Below are positions 1-9,343 of a DNA stretch of 64,000 bases, piece by piece; the first letter of the stretch is position 1; every line of letters begins with the position of its first letter. The DNA comes from Demequina capsici (GTDB lineage: Bacteria; Actinomycetota; Actinomycetes; Actinomycetales; Demequinaceae): positions 2,356,001 to 2,420,000 of the forward strand of contig NZ_CP134880.1 in assembly GCF_032102965.1 (NCBI RefSeq). The letters run 5' to 3'. The notes beneath the pieces are model-generated. The model made no database searches, had not been told where the DNA came from, and worked only from the letters and a program-made list of their open reading frames with translations. The position numbers and the translations under genes were made by a program.

Positions 1-7
1 CGATGCG

Positions 8-22
8 CACGTCGCCAGCCTA
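8..22 (-). promoter_or_regulatory. Possible promoter and leaderless start of a gene leaving the left edge
   Basis: On the minus strand a TAGGCT hexamer (plus-strand 17-22) is followed by six bases and a GTG at 10-8. This spacing matches the leaderless starts seen for many genes in this window, so a divergent gene probably begins here and runs off the left edge. Only three codons are visible, so its product cannot be named. Confidence 0.3.
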
Positions 23-132
23 GGACGCGCACGACCCGTGCGCCGGAAAGGGTGCGCGGCGTCGCCCGCAGGGCCGCGGAGAGGTGCCGTGCGCGTGCGT
101 CGGCGCCCTTCACCAGGTGAGACGATGCTCCC

Positions 133-1500
133 ATGAACGATGACAAGGACGACCTCAACAAGGCGCGCACCGGCCGCCCCTCCTCCCCTGCCTTCAAGGA
201 GTTCCTGGCGGGCGGCTGGGCAGAGCCGGAGGACACGGCGACCACGCTGATCGCGGCGGCTCCGTACGCCGCGGAGCGTCGCGCGCGGCTGAGCGCGCTG
301 TTCCCCGGCAAGCGCCTCGTCGTCCCGGCCGGCGAGCTGAAGGCGCGTGCGAACGACACGGACTACCGCTTCCGACCGCTGTCCGACTTCGCGTACCTCA
401 CCGGGCTGGGCACCGACCACGAACCTGGTGCCGTGCTGGTCATGGAGCCGACCGACGAGGGCCACGACGCGACCCTGTACCTGGTCCCGCCCGCCGTGGC
501 GGGCGACGAGGGCTTCTACGCCGATCCCAGGTCGGGCGAGTTCTGGATCGGCCGACGCCCCGGACTGGCGGAGTTCACGGCCATGACGGGCATCGCGACA
601 GCCGACCTCGCGGAGCTGCCGAACGACATCAAGCCCGCCAAGCACCCCAGGCCGAAGGTGTCGCAGGCGCTGTCCGAGATGCGGTTCATCAAGGACGAGT
701 ACGAGATCCAGCAGCTGCGCGACGCCGTCGACGCCACGATCGCCGGCTTCGAGCGCGTGGTCCCCGAACTGCCGCGTGCGGTGGAGCACAAGCGCGGCGA
801 GCGTGTGATCGAGGCGACGTTCGACGGGCATGCCCGCGAGGAGGGCAACGCCGTCGGCTACGAGACGATCGCCGCCTCCGGACCTCACGCCACCACGCTG
901 CACTGGATCCGAAACGACGGCCAGGTGCGCACCGGCGACCTGCTGCTTCTCGACGCGGGCGTGGAGGTGGAGAGCCTGTACACGGCCGACGTGACCCGCA
1001 CCTTCCCCATCGACGGCACCTACTCGCCGGTGCAGCGACGCGTGTACGAGATCGTGCTCGAGGCGGCGGACGCCGCGTTCGCCGTCGCCAAGCCCGGCGT
1101 GCGCTTCCTGGACGTCCACGAGGCCGCGATGGAGGTCATCGAGAGGCGCCTCACGGAGTGGGGAATCGTGCCTGAGCACGAGGACCCGGAGGCCAAGCTG
1201 TTCCGCCGCTGGATGGTCCACTCGACGTCCCACCACCTTGGACTGGACGTGCACGATTGCGCCGCCGCCAAGCGTGAGCTCTACATGGACGGCCTGCTGG
1301 AGCCCGGCATGGTGTTCACGATCGAGCCCGGCCTGTACTTCAAGGCCGACGACCTGACGGTGCCTGCGGAGATGCGTGGTATCGGCGTGCGGATCGAGGA
1401 CGACGTGCTGGTGACCGCCGACGGCGTGGAGAACCTGTCCGCAGCGCTCCCCCGCACGCCCGACGACATCGAGGCCTGGATGGCGCGCCTGGCACGCTGA
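133..1500 (+). CDS. pepP: Xaa-Pro aminopeptidase (M24B family)
   Basis: A 455-residue cytosolic metallopeptidase that removes an N-terminal residue preceding proline. The N-terminal half is the aminopeptidase P substrate domain; the C-terminal half is the pita-bread fold. Metal ligands are visible: two Asp in LLLLDAGVEV and TADVTRTF, a His in HHLGLDVHD, and two Glu in TIEPGLYF and VRIEDDVLV. The length fits the family. The ATG lies six bases after GACGAT, a weak -10-like hexamer, suggesting a leaderless transcript. A GC-rich hairpin follows the gene. Confidence 0.93.
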   Translation: MNDDKDDLNKARTGRPSSPAFKEFLAGGWAEPEDTATTLIAAAPYAAERRARLSALFPGKRLVVPAGELKARANDTDYRFRPLSDFAYLTGLGTDHEPGAVLVMEPTDEGHDATLYLVPPAVAGDEGFYADPRSGEFWIGRRPGLAEFTAMTGIATADLAELPNDIKPAKHPRPKVSQALSEMRFIKDEYEIQQLRDAVDATIAGFERVVPELPRAVEHKRGERVIEATFDGHAREEGNAVGYETIAASGPHATTLHWIRNDGQVRTGDLLLLDAGVEVESLYTADVTRTFPIDGTYSPVQRRVYEIVLEAADAAFAVAKPGVRFLDVHEAAMEVIERRLTEWGIVPEHEDPEAKLFRRWMVHSTSHHLGLDVHDCAAAKRELYMDGLLEPGMVFTIEPGLYFKADDLTVPAEMRGIGVRIEDDVLVTADGVENLSAALPRTPDDIEAWMARLAR

Positions 1501-1511
1501 CCCGCCCCGCC

Positions 1512-1559
1512 GCGGCGCCCGCGCGTGATCCCTCCACGGGGATGATGCGCGGGCGCCGC
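1512..1559 (+). terminator. Stem-loop terminator after pepP
   Basis: Perfect 13-base arms GCGGCGCCCGCGC (1512-1524) and GCGCGGGCGCCGC (1547-1559) with a loop that itself pairs partly. No U-tract follows, which is usual for high-GC actinobacteria. Confidence 0.6.
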
Positions 1560-1600
1560 CGCGTTCACCCTGTCAGATCCCCGACCGGAAGGCACCCCTC

Positions 1601-2587
1601 GTGACGTTCGCCCTGTCCCTGCTCGACCTCGCCGCCATCCCTCCGCACGGCACGGCTCGAGACAGCCTGAACCACTCCGTCGACCTGGCGCGCGCCGCCG
1701 AGGCGGCCGGCTACACGCGGGTCTGGTACGCGGAGCATCACAACATGGCGTCCATCGCCTCGTCGGCGCCCGCGGTGCTGGTGGCGCACGTGGCGGCGCA
1801 CACCTCCACGATCCGGCTCGGTTCCGGCGGGGTCATGCTCCCCCACCATTCGCCGCTCACCGTCGCCGAGCAGTTCGGCACGCTCGCTGAGCTTCACCCG
1901 GGTCGGATCGACCTGGGGCTGGGCCGCGCGCCGGGCGGCGACTCGGCCGTCTACCGGGCGCTGCGCTCGGACCCTGCTGCCGCCGAGCGCTTCCCGCAGG
2001 ACGTGGTCGAGCTTCGCGCCCTGCTGGCCGGAGAGCCGCGTGAGGACGGTGTGCAGGCGACCCCCGGCGCCGGCACGAGGGTACCGCTGTACATCCTGGG
2101 ATCGTCCCTCTTCGGGGCGCAGCTCGCGGCCGCCCTGGGGCTGCCGTACGCATTCGCGTCGCACTTCGCACCGCAGGCGCTGCATCAGGCGGTGGCGGTC
2201 TACAGGGACACGTACCGGCCGTCCGACGAGCACCCTGAGCCGTACGTCATCGCCGGCTTCAACGTGGTCGCCGCCGACGATGGCGAAGCGGCACGCGAGA
2301 TGTTCGCGTCGGCACGCCGCGAGAGGGTGCGCCGCCTCATCATGCGCGGCCCTGCGGCCCCCGAGTACTCGGATTCGGAGATCGACGACTTCCTGCGCTC
2401 AGCCCAGGGTCAGCAGATCGGCGCGATGATGTCGCGCGTGGCTGCGGGCACGCCCGACGAGGTGCGGGCTGGTCTGGAGGCCTTCGCCGAGGAGGCGGGG
2501 GCCGACGAGGTCATCACCGTGCATGCGGCGCTCGACGCTGACGCGCGTGTGGAATCGGTGCGGCTGACGCGGCCGAGCGCGGGATAG
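1601..2587 (+). CDS. LLM-class flavin-dependent oxidoreductase (luciferase-like, MsnO8 type)
   Basis: A 328-residue TIM-barrel monooxygenase-like protein related to bacterial luciferase alkanal monooxygenase. The N-terminus [15 protein letters not shown], the YAEHHNM motif and [10 protein letters not shown] near residue 75 are typical of the MsnO8 subgroup. The family uses reduced flavin (FMNH2 or F420) and oxygen, but the substrate cannot be read from sequence. The start is GTG, with a Shine-Dalgarno-like GGAAGG about eight bases upstream. It stands alone, about 100 bases after pepP. Confidence 0.85.
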   Translation: MTFALSLLDLAAIPPHGTARDSLNHSVDLARAAEAAGYTRVWYAEHHNMASIASSAPAVLVAHVAAHTSTIRLGSGGVMLPHHSPLTVAEQFGTLAELHPGRIDLGLGRAPGGDSAVYRALRSDPAAAERFPQDVVELRALLAGEPREDGVQATPGAGTRVPLYILGSSLFGAQLAAALGLPYAFASHFAPQALHQAVAVYRDTYRPSDEHPEPYVIAGFNVVAADDGEAAREMFASARRERVRRLIMRGPAAPEYSDSEIDDFLRSAQGQQIGAMMSRVAAGTPDEVRAGLEAFAEEAGADEVITVHAALDADARVESVRLTRPSAG

Positions 2588-2673
2588 CCCGCGCGACATA
2601 ATCGCAATTGTCGGCGTCGGATCGGCGGCCATGGCAGATTCGTGGAATTTGTCACTTTCAGAAGTATCTTCCG

Positions 2674-2703
2674 TTGACGTGGTTTCGGGACTGGGAATAG
2701 GTT
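2674..2703 (+). promoter_or_regulatory. Promoter of the large secreted protein gene
   Basis: TTGACG (2674-2679) and TAGGTT (2698-2703) are separated by 18 bases. This is the closest match to a sigma-A promoter in the region. It sits inside the longest possible reading frame of the downstream gene, which argues for the GTG start at 2757 rather than the ATG at 2631. Confidence 0.5.
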
Positions 2704-2756
2704 GCGATCACATTGGTCGGCCTTGCGCCGAACAGCCTGTTCGCCGGGGGCGCGTT

Positions 2757-5700
2757 GTGGGTTGGTTTCGAGGGGTTTCTGCGTCTGTGACGATGGCGCT
2801 GGGGGTATTGCTTGCCTCACCTGTGGCTGCGGCGGCTGTCGAGAGTCCGCAGATCGTGTCGCTGTCTCCAGCGACGGCGGTGGCCGGGTCGGTGGTGACG
2901 GTGCTCGGCTCGGGTCTTGATCCGAGCTTCGTGACCGTTGCCGCTGTGAACGGTGTCGCGGCTGAGGTTGTTGGTGGAACCGATACGGCGCTTCAGATCA
3001 CGGTGCCGACGGCGGCGGGTTCGGGGCTGATATCGGTGACGAACAGTGAGGGCACGGCTGTGGCCGACACAGATCTGTTCATCGCGCCGAGCGGTGTCAC
3101 GGCCGATCAGGTGACGGTTGCGCAACGCACGACGGTGGGGGCGGCGGTGCCGGTGGCGTTGCCGGCGGCGGGCCAGGTGGGTTTGCTGACCGTGCCCGCT
3201 GTAGCCGGGGACCGGATCGCGGTGGATGTCACGGGCAGCACGTTCGGCAACTCGACGTCGTATGCGCAGGTGAGCGTGATCGCGCCGGACGGGTCGCTGG
3301 TGGTGGCGCCGACGGGGTTCGCCAGTGCCGGCGTGTTCATCGAGCCGGTGGTAGCGACGCTTGACGGCACCTACACGGTCCTCATCGACCCTCAGGGCAC
3401 CAGGACGGGCTCGGCTTCGGTCACCGTCTACGACGTCCCAGCGGATGTGGTGGTGCCGGCTGTCGCGGGCGGTGAGGCTGTGTCGGTGGCGACCTCGACT
3501 GCGGGTCAGAACGCGTCCGTGGTGTTCGCGGGCACCGCGGGTCAGCGAGTGTCGGTGACGTTGTCGGACTCCACGTTTGGGACATCGTCCACTTCAGTGC
3601 AGGTCCTCGATCCAGAGGGTTCTGTGGTGACGTCGACGTCGTTCACGTCGACGTCGACCTATATCGACACGCTCACGCTTCCCGCCGACGGCGACTACAC
3701 GATCGCATTGAACCCTTCTCGCGCGATAACCGGGACGGTCGACGTGCAGGTCGCTGATGCGTCGTCGGCTGTGATCGCAGGCGCCGCCGACGGCAGCAAC
3801 ATCACGGTCACCACCTCGACCCCGGGCCAGGACGGCGAGGTCAGCTTCGACGCTGCCGCCGGGGACCGGATCGCGGTGCGGACCTCGTGGACGACGTTCG
3901 GCTCCACCTCCGCGACGATGGTGCGACTTTCGCTGGTCTCGCCCTCAGGCGTCACCGTGATCCCGCTCACAGCGCAAGGCTCCAACTACTTCATCGAGCC
4001 CGTCACACTGCCCGAGACCGGCACCTACCGGCTGGTCGTGAATCCGCCCGGTTCGCAAACCGGATCGGTCGGCCTGAACCTCTACACCGTTCCAGCCGAC
4101 CCGGTAGTCCCGACCACCACCTCCGGCGATCCCGTCACGCTCACCACTGCCACCGCCGGCCAGAACGCCTCCGTCGTCTTCGCGGGCACCGCAGGACAGC
4201 GGATCTCTCTGACGTTCACGGGTTCGACCTTCGGCACGTCATCCAACGCGGTGAAGATCCTCCGTCCGGACGGCACCATCCTGTCCTCGGCCACCCTTAA
4301 GACGACTTCGCTATATCTCGGTGTATTCACCCTTCCCTCCGACGGTGACTACACGGTCGTGGTCGACCCGTATCGCAACGTCACCGGGCACGTCACCATC
4401 AAGGTGTTCGACGTTCCACCCAACCCCACCTACGAATACACCGTCGACGACGCGCCGCTGGCGATCGAGGCGGCCGCCCCAGGCCAGTACCTGACGATCA
4501 CCACGCAACTCACGGCCGGGCAAACCTACGGATTCGCCGACTACGGCGCACCCGGCACCCGATCCGTGGTGATCTGGTCGGACGCGGGCACCCTTGCACT
4601 GAGCAAGACGTTCACCACCACGAACGCCTCCGCGACCTTCACCGCCGCCACCACCGGCACCTACACAGTGACCGTCAGCCCGCAGACACCGGTCTACGGC
4701 GCATGGCATATGACGATCTTCGACCGTGTCGCAGCACCACTGGTGACACTTCCCCCGACCGAAACTGCCTGGCACACCCAAGACACGTTCCCTGTCTCCT
4801 GGATCGCCTCGAGCACCGGCGAGACGATCACCGGATACGCCATCGCCCAAGACTCCTCACCCACCACCGAACCCACCGACCTCACCACCACCACGACCTC
4901 CGCGACCATGACCTTCCCCGAAGGCGACAGCTGGCTCCACGTCCGCGCCGTCCTCGCAGACGGCACCCTCGGACCCGTCACCCACCAACAAATACACGTC
5001 GACACGCAAGCACCCACACTCGGGGCCCTGAGCAGCCCGACACACCCTGACCCCACCTCGGGGTACGGAGAAGCCAACGTCTCCCTGACCTGGGACGCCG
5101 CAGAAGACGCGACCGGAATAGCCGGCTACAGCGTCGACGCCTCGCAGAGCTTCAGCGGTCAACCCGATGCGGTCGTCGAAACCGACGAGACCACCTACAC
5201 GTTCAGTATTCCAAGCACGGGGCTTTGGTATCTGCGCGTGCGACCTATTGATCTGGCAGGCAACGTTGGCGCCGCCCAGACTTATGAGGTCAATGTCGAT
5301 GTAGGCGCACCAGCGGCACCCACCGTGACAGCCTCGCACCAAGATGGCATCGCCTCGAGCCAGCAGACTCTCGTCGCCGACTTCACGTCGGGCGACGGTG
5401 ACCCGGTGGCGAGCTGGTCAGCGGTCGTCGACCAGTCCCCAGACACGGTCCCCGACCCCGCGAACGGCCACGCAGAACCCCGACTCGTCCAAACCCTCAC
5501 ACCAGGCACGTGGTGGCTGCATGTGATCGCCGGCGACACCCTTGGCCGCTGGAGCTCCCCGACACACCTGCAGGTGATCGTCACCGAAGCCGGCGTCGTC
5601 ATCATGCAACCCGCACAATCATGGGTGTGGGCCGAGACATCGATCAACGTGGCCTGCGCAGACGGGCCCGACGGACTCAGCCTCGCAACCATCTATTCCG

Positions 5701-8324
5701 ACGGAACCACAAGCATTGTCGGACCGCTCACCGCCGACGGCAGCACCTGCAACGCCACCTGGGATCCGACCCTGACAGCTGGCGGCGACCGCATCTGGCC
5801 CGACGGCGACTACAACCTCACCGTCGTCGACGACACCGGCGAGGAGGTCTCCGACCGGGTCCCCGTGACGGTCGCGGTCGACTCCAGCGCCATCGACCGC
5901 CTCATCGCCGACTATCGAGCAGGCGTCATCAACGCAACACAGTTGGTAGATCTGATCGTAGGAGGCCTCGACGGCGACGACTCCGTGCCCAACCACTACG
6001 CAAGCGACGCGTCCGACGGAAGCATCACTATTGAACAGCTGATGCAGGCACTGGCACTCCTCGACGAGGAAGCCCGCCAAGCTGCGCTCGAGGCGCTCGC
6101 AGGCAGCACAGACGCCGCCACACAGGAACCGGCGCCGCCGCTCACGCGAGACTCCACCGATTCATCTACAAGCGGCCTCCTCACGTCCATGGCGACATCC
6201 TCGACGGATACTGAGCCAACGTGCACGACGGGTGTCGTGACGAGGACGGAGCACTGCTGGATCCAGCTGGACGAGTTTCTCATCACGTACCGACCCACAA
6301 GCGTGGGAGTTTCGGACGGCTACGAGGGCATTCCGCCACTGGTTCAGGCAACCTACGACGCGCTGGTGTACGCCAAGACCACGTATCAGGGGATGGGTTT
6401 TGCCACGACATCCGAGGTCGTCAAGGTTGAACTCGTCAGCGGCGGACTGCTCAAGCCCGGCGTTGGAATGACCACCTCTGGCAGCGACAACCGCACGATC
6501 CAGATGAACGTCAGCAACATGACAAGCGACCCGACCACTGTCTACTACCTCGCGAGCCACGAGTACTTCCACATGGTCCAATACCAGTACTTCAACATTC
6601 TTGACCTACTGTGGAGCAGCCCCTACTGGTGGATGGAAGCCACCGCCGAATGGGCAGCACACCAAGTCCAGGAACAGCCCTTCTACCCTGGCCAACGGTC
6701 CCCGCGATATGCGTCGCAGATCGGCACGTTTCTCAGCTCATCCGGGCAACTCGCTCAAGCGAACACGTCCGTACTGGTTCCGGACGGCCCCGAGTACGGC
6801 GCGTTCCTCCTGGCCGAGTACCTCGACGAGGCCTTCGGCGGCGCCGAGGCAATTCGCTGGACGTGGCAGCGGATCGGATATCACGGCCTGGGCGTCAGCC
6901 CCCTCAACGCCATCGACGACTACGTTCAAAGCCAAGGCGAGACCTACTCAGAGTCGATCGAACAGTTCCGCCTGTGGAACTACATCCTCTCCGACGACGG
7001 AAACTACCCAGACACCGCCGAAGCCGAGCGAATCGGGTATACCGATCCAGACGCCAAGGCGGGAGGCAGGTGGCGAGACAGATTGACCCAGGTGACGGGC
7101 GACGGAGAAGAGTATCGACGGATTACCTCAGCGGCGGGTATCGATCCTGAAACGGATGACGCCTCAGGCGCCGCCACCGCTGCGGCGAGCAACACCGCAT
7201 ACCTTGAGATCGCAGTCCCGGCCGGTGTGGGCGGCAACGTGACGCTCACCGTGACGAGAGACGCATCAGAGGACATCTTCAGCGACCTCGACGACACCCG
7301 CGCGTCCGTGATCCCGGTTGCGGACTACCCGCAACTGTGCGGCGACGTCCAGCCGCTGCACCGCACCGCTGTAGACAGCCCCGCCACCGGGACGACCGTT
7401 GACGCGCTTCAGATCACGTTCGAGGTCCCAGCCGCCTGCGACACCGTCACCCTCGCGATCACCAACACTGACAAGTCCGGACCCCCAGACCACTTCAACT
7501 GGACCGCCACGGTCGAGACCACCGGCTACGGCCTGAGCAACGGGACCATCGACCTCGGCATCGGCCTCAACGGCGCACCGATCGGCAGCGGCGTCGGACT
7601 GCGACTGGCGAACGACCCCGACTCCGAGGTGCTCGTGCAGGGCTGCCTGTGCACCTCGTGGGGCGTGGCCGACGGAACACAATCCGGATGGGTCAACACC
7701 ACAGCCGGCGACTACACGCAAGGCGCCCTCACCCACGTCGACTCGGACGCCACCGCCACTCGAGTAGACGTCAAGTCCAACCTCGACGACACACTCGACA
7801 TCGACCTGAACTACCACGCTTCCGACAGCACCTACCTGTACGCGGTCGACGTCAGTGTGACGCGAACCGCCACCACGGCTACGAGCGGCACCGTCCTGTT
7901 CGACTACGCCCTGGACTTCGACGTCCCACCATTCACGTTCTACGAGTCTGCAGTATGGGAGGCACAAGACTCACAGCCTCCCTCCTATGTCAGCATCGCC
8001 AGCCGCGACGGCTTCCACACCGGCAACCCGCTCACAGATCCCGCCAACGTCGGCACTCCGATCGTCTGGGGAGAGACTTTTGGACCATACGACCAAGGCG
8101 CAATGGTTCGCCTCGATCTCGGAGACCTCGACGTCGGCGAGATGGCAAGGTTCACAATCTACGTCGGCGTCGCACCCGACGAAGCCACAGCCGAGGCCGC
8201 GCTCGAAACCGTGCCCCACTCCCTATCCGCCCAGTTCAACACGGACGCCGAAGTCGCACTGTTCGCAGTAGGAGCACCCACACACATCCCCGCAATACAG
8301 AACCCGCCACAGGTGCTTCCATGA
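2757..8324 (+). CDS. Very large secreted multidomain protein with gluzincin-type peptidase motif
   Basis: About 1,855 residues from GTG 2757. This start gives a normal signal peptide (Arg near the N-terminus, hydrophobic MALGVLLASPVAAAA) and lies behind a promoter. Residue numbers from that start: IPT/TIG-like Ig domain 31-113; five related PPC-like beta repeats at about 136-228, 241-333, 349-445, 460-552 and a diverged one at 570-656, with recurring GQNASVVFAGTAGQR and STFGTSS; Ig/FN3-like modules 663-1041; a short helical segment 1044-1115; a peptidase-like region about 1153-1438 with HEYFH at 1268-1272 and a candidate third ligand Glu in WWMEATAEW; and beta-rich C-terminal domains 1478-1833. 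There is no LPXTG, C-terminal membrane helix or other anchor, so release from the cell is likely. The substrate is unknown and peptidase activity is inferred only from the zinc motif. Codon use changes sharply inside the gene. Confidence 0.85.
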   Translation: MGWFRGVSASVTMALGVLLASPVAAAAVESPQIVSLSPATAVAGSVVTVLGSGLDPSFVTVAAVNGVAAEVVGGTDTALQITVPTAAGSGLISVTNSEGTAVADTDLFIAPSGVTADQVTVAQRTTVGAAVPVALPAAGQVGLLTVPAVAGDRIAVDVTGSTFGNSTSYAQVSVIAPDGSLVVAPTGFASAGVFIEPVVATLDGTYTVLIDPQGTRTGSASVTVYDVPADVVVPAVAGGEAVSVATSTAGQNASVVFAGTAGQRVSVTLSDSTFGTSSTSVQVLDPEGSVVTSTSFTSTSTYIDTLTLPADGDYTIALNPSRAITGTVDVQVADASSAVIAGAADGSNITVTTSTPGQDGEVSFDAAAGDRIAVRTSWTTFGSTSATMVRLSLVSPSGVTVIPLTAQGSNYFIEPVTLPETGTYRLVVNPPGSQTGSVGLNLYTVPADPVVPTTTSGDPVTLTTATAGQNASVVFAGTAGQRISLTFTGSTFGTSSNAVKILRPDGTILSSATLKTTSLYLGVFTLPSDGDYTVVVDPYRNVTGHVTIKVFDVPPNPTYEYTVDDAPLAIEAAAPGQYLTITTQLTAGQTYGFADYGAPGTRSVVIWSDAGTLALSKTFTTTNASATFTAATTGTYTVTVSPQTPVYGAWHMTIFDRVAAPLVTLPPTETAWHTQDTFPVSWIASSTGETITGYAIAQDSSPTTEPTDLTTTTTSATMTFPEGDSWLHVRAVLADGTLGPVTHQQIHVDTQAPTLGALSSPTHPDPTSGYGEANVSLTWDAAEDATGIAGYSVDASQSFSGQPDAVVETDETTYTFSIPSTGLWYLRVRPIDLAGNVGAAQTYEVNVDVGAPAAPTVTASHQDGIASSQQTLVADFTSGDGDPVASWSAVVDQSPDTVPDPANGHAEPRLVQTLTPGTWWLHVIAGDTLGRWSSPTHLQVIVTEAGVVIMQPAQSWVWAETSINVACADGPDGLSLATIYSDGTTSIVGPLTADGSTCNATWDPTLTAGGDRIWPDGDYNLTVVDDTGEEVSDRVPVTVAVDSSAIDRLIADYRAGVINATQLVDLIVGGLDGDDSVPNHYASDASDGSITIEQLMQALALLDEEARQAALEALAGSTDAATQEPAPPLTRDSTDSSTSGLLTSMATSSTDTEPTCTTGVVTRTEHCWIQLDEFLITYRPTSVGVSDGYEGIPPLVQATYDALVYAKTTYQGMGFATTSEVVKVELVSGGLLKPGVGMTTSGSDNRTIQMNVSNMTSDPTTVYYLASHEYFHMVQYQYFNILDLLWSSPYWWMEATAEWAAHQVQEQPFYPGQRSPRYASQIGTFLSSSGQLAQANTSVLVPDGPEYGAFLLAEYLDEAFGGAEAIRWTWQRIGYHGLGVSPLNAIDDYVQSQGETYSESIEQFRLWNYILSDDGNYPDTAEAERIGYTDPDAKAGGRWRDRLTQVTGDGEEYRRITSAAGIDPETDDASGAATAAASNTAYLEIAVPAGVGGNVTLTVTRDASEDIFSDLDDTRASVIPVADYPQLCGDVQPLHRTAVDSPATGTTVDALQITFEVPAACDTVTLAITNTDKSGPPDHFNWTATVETTGYGLSNGTIDLGIGLNGAPIGSGVGLRLANDPDSEVLVQGCLCTSWGVADGTQSGWVNTTAGDYTQGALTHVDSDATATRVDVKSNLDDTLDIDLNYHASDSTYLYAVDVSVTRTATTATSGTVLFDYALDFDVPPFTFYESAVWEAQDSQPPSYVSIASRDGFHTGNPLTDPANVGTPIVWGETFGPYDQGAMVRLDLGDLDVGEMARFTIYVGVAPDEATAEAALETVPHSLSAQFNTDAEVALFAVGAPTHIPAIQNPPQVLP

Positions 8325-8422
8325 GTACGCGGACACACATCACCCGGCCTGTGACCGCGCCGCGCCAGTATTCGCAGCCACGACGCGAACGGACTGCGCT
8401 CAAGCCGGGCTCGTCCTATTGA
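8321..8422 (+). CDS. 33-residue ORF overlapping the large gene
   Basis: An ATG overlaps the stop of the large gene (ATGA, 8321-8324) and opens a 33-codon frame encoding a very basic peptide that begins MSTRTHITRPVTAPRQ. Its N-terminus resembles that of the next lipoprotein (MTTRISRPTNGASRPR), but it lacks the hydrophobic core and lipobox. It could be a translationally coupled small protein or a decayed duplicate of the lipoprotein start. No family is recognised, and expression is unproven. Confidence 0.35.
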   Translation: MSTRTHITRPVTAPRQYSQPRRERTALKPGSSY

Positions 8423-8454
8423 CGAGTGACCGCTCACGAAGGAAGGCGACACCC

Positions 8455-8859
8455 ATGACCACACGAATATCACGCCCCACCAACGGCGCATCACGACCAC
8501 GAAACCTCGGCACGAAACTCACAAGACCACTCGCTGCGACAGTCATCGTCAGCGCCGCCGCCCTGACACTCACCGGATGCATCGTCACCTACGACGCAGC
8601 AAAACCCGAACTCCTCGTCGTCAACGACTACAGCGAAGACGTGGTAGCTGTGATCGAGGGACTCAAGTCTGAGATCGATACGCCGGTGGATGCGAGTCGG
8701 GCGAATGCCATGGTGGTCGACAAGTGCATGGGCACAGCCATCAGAGTCGAGACGACCTCGGGCGACATTCTTGGGAGAGTCGAGGAACAGGCCTGCCCCG
8801 GTTGGACCCTCACCGTCAACGAGGACGGCACGCTCACGTACACAGAGGACGGCAAGTAG
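8455..8859 (+). CDS. Small predicted lipoprotein
   Basis: A 134-residue protein from ATG 8455, with an AAGGAAGG ribosome site eight bases upstream. An earlier in-frame ATG at 8419 has no ribosome site and is less likely. The N-terminus is basic, followed by a hydrophobic stretch and the lipobox LTGC near residue 40, so it is probably exported and lipid-anchored. The mature part of about 95 residues has two further cysteines (DKCMG and QACPG) that could form a disulfide. No domain is recognised. It lies just behind the large secreted protein and may work with it, but that is inferred from position only. Confidence 0.7.
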   Translation: MTTRISRPTNGASRPRNLGTKLTRPLAATVIVSAAALTLTGCIVTYDAAKPELLVVNDYSEDVVAVIEGLKSEIDTPVDASRANAMVVDKCMGTAIRVETTSGDILGRVEEQACPGWTLTVNEDGTLTYTEDGK

Positions 8860-9343
8860 TCTCCACCCTCCAGACGCTGCCCGGTTCTCTCGCCGCGCCC
8901 TGCAGGAACCCCTCACCACCAGCCCGACCGGACAGTAGGTCATCACGCACGGTCATGGCGACGACGGCACCCTGACGGTGATTCACTCCCCTGTCTAGAG
9001 ATTCCCGAGACACTCGGCGAGGCGGCCCACTCCCCCACTCTCCGTGGACCGAAAAACGCTCGACGCGAGGTTGTGAGCACATACATTTCCGGGCCACAGT
9101 TTCGGGACGGTACCTTCCTGCGCACAGACCACGCGATTGGCTAGGCACGTGGCCGATCCCGAATCCGATCGACTCTCGGACGCCGAAGACATCCACGCCG
9201 GAGCCGCTCGCCGGGCTCCCGTCACACCCCGACCTCAAGCACCCCTGCCTCCGAGCCACGTCTGCGTGGCACCAGCCCTCGCGACTGCCCCGCACCGCGA
9301 TCGCCGCCAGCAGTGAGAGAAGCCCGCGTGGGGTCGCACCCGT
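8860..9343. other. Intergenic stretch without a recognisable gene
   Basis: A 484-base gap between the lipoprotein (plus) and the convergent DUF3800 gene (minus). GC is somewhat lower than around it. No hairpin terminator, repeat or plausible coding frame stands out. It may be residue of the rearrangement that placed the accessory genes here. Confidence 0.5.

Noticed and set aside
2631-2756. Start of the large secreted protein at ATG 2631
   Set aside because: A promoter lies inside this stretch, and the GTG at 2757 gives a normal signal peptide.
2757-8324. Sortase- or membrane-anchored surface protein
   Set aside because: The C-terminus has no LPXTG, hydrophobic helix or basic tail.
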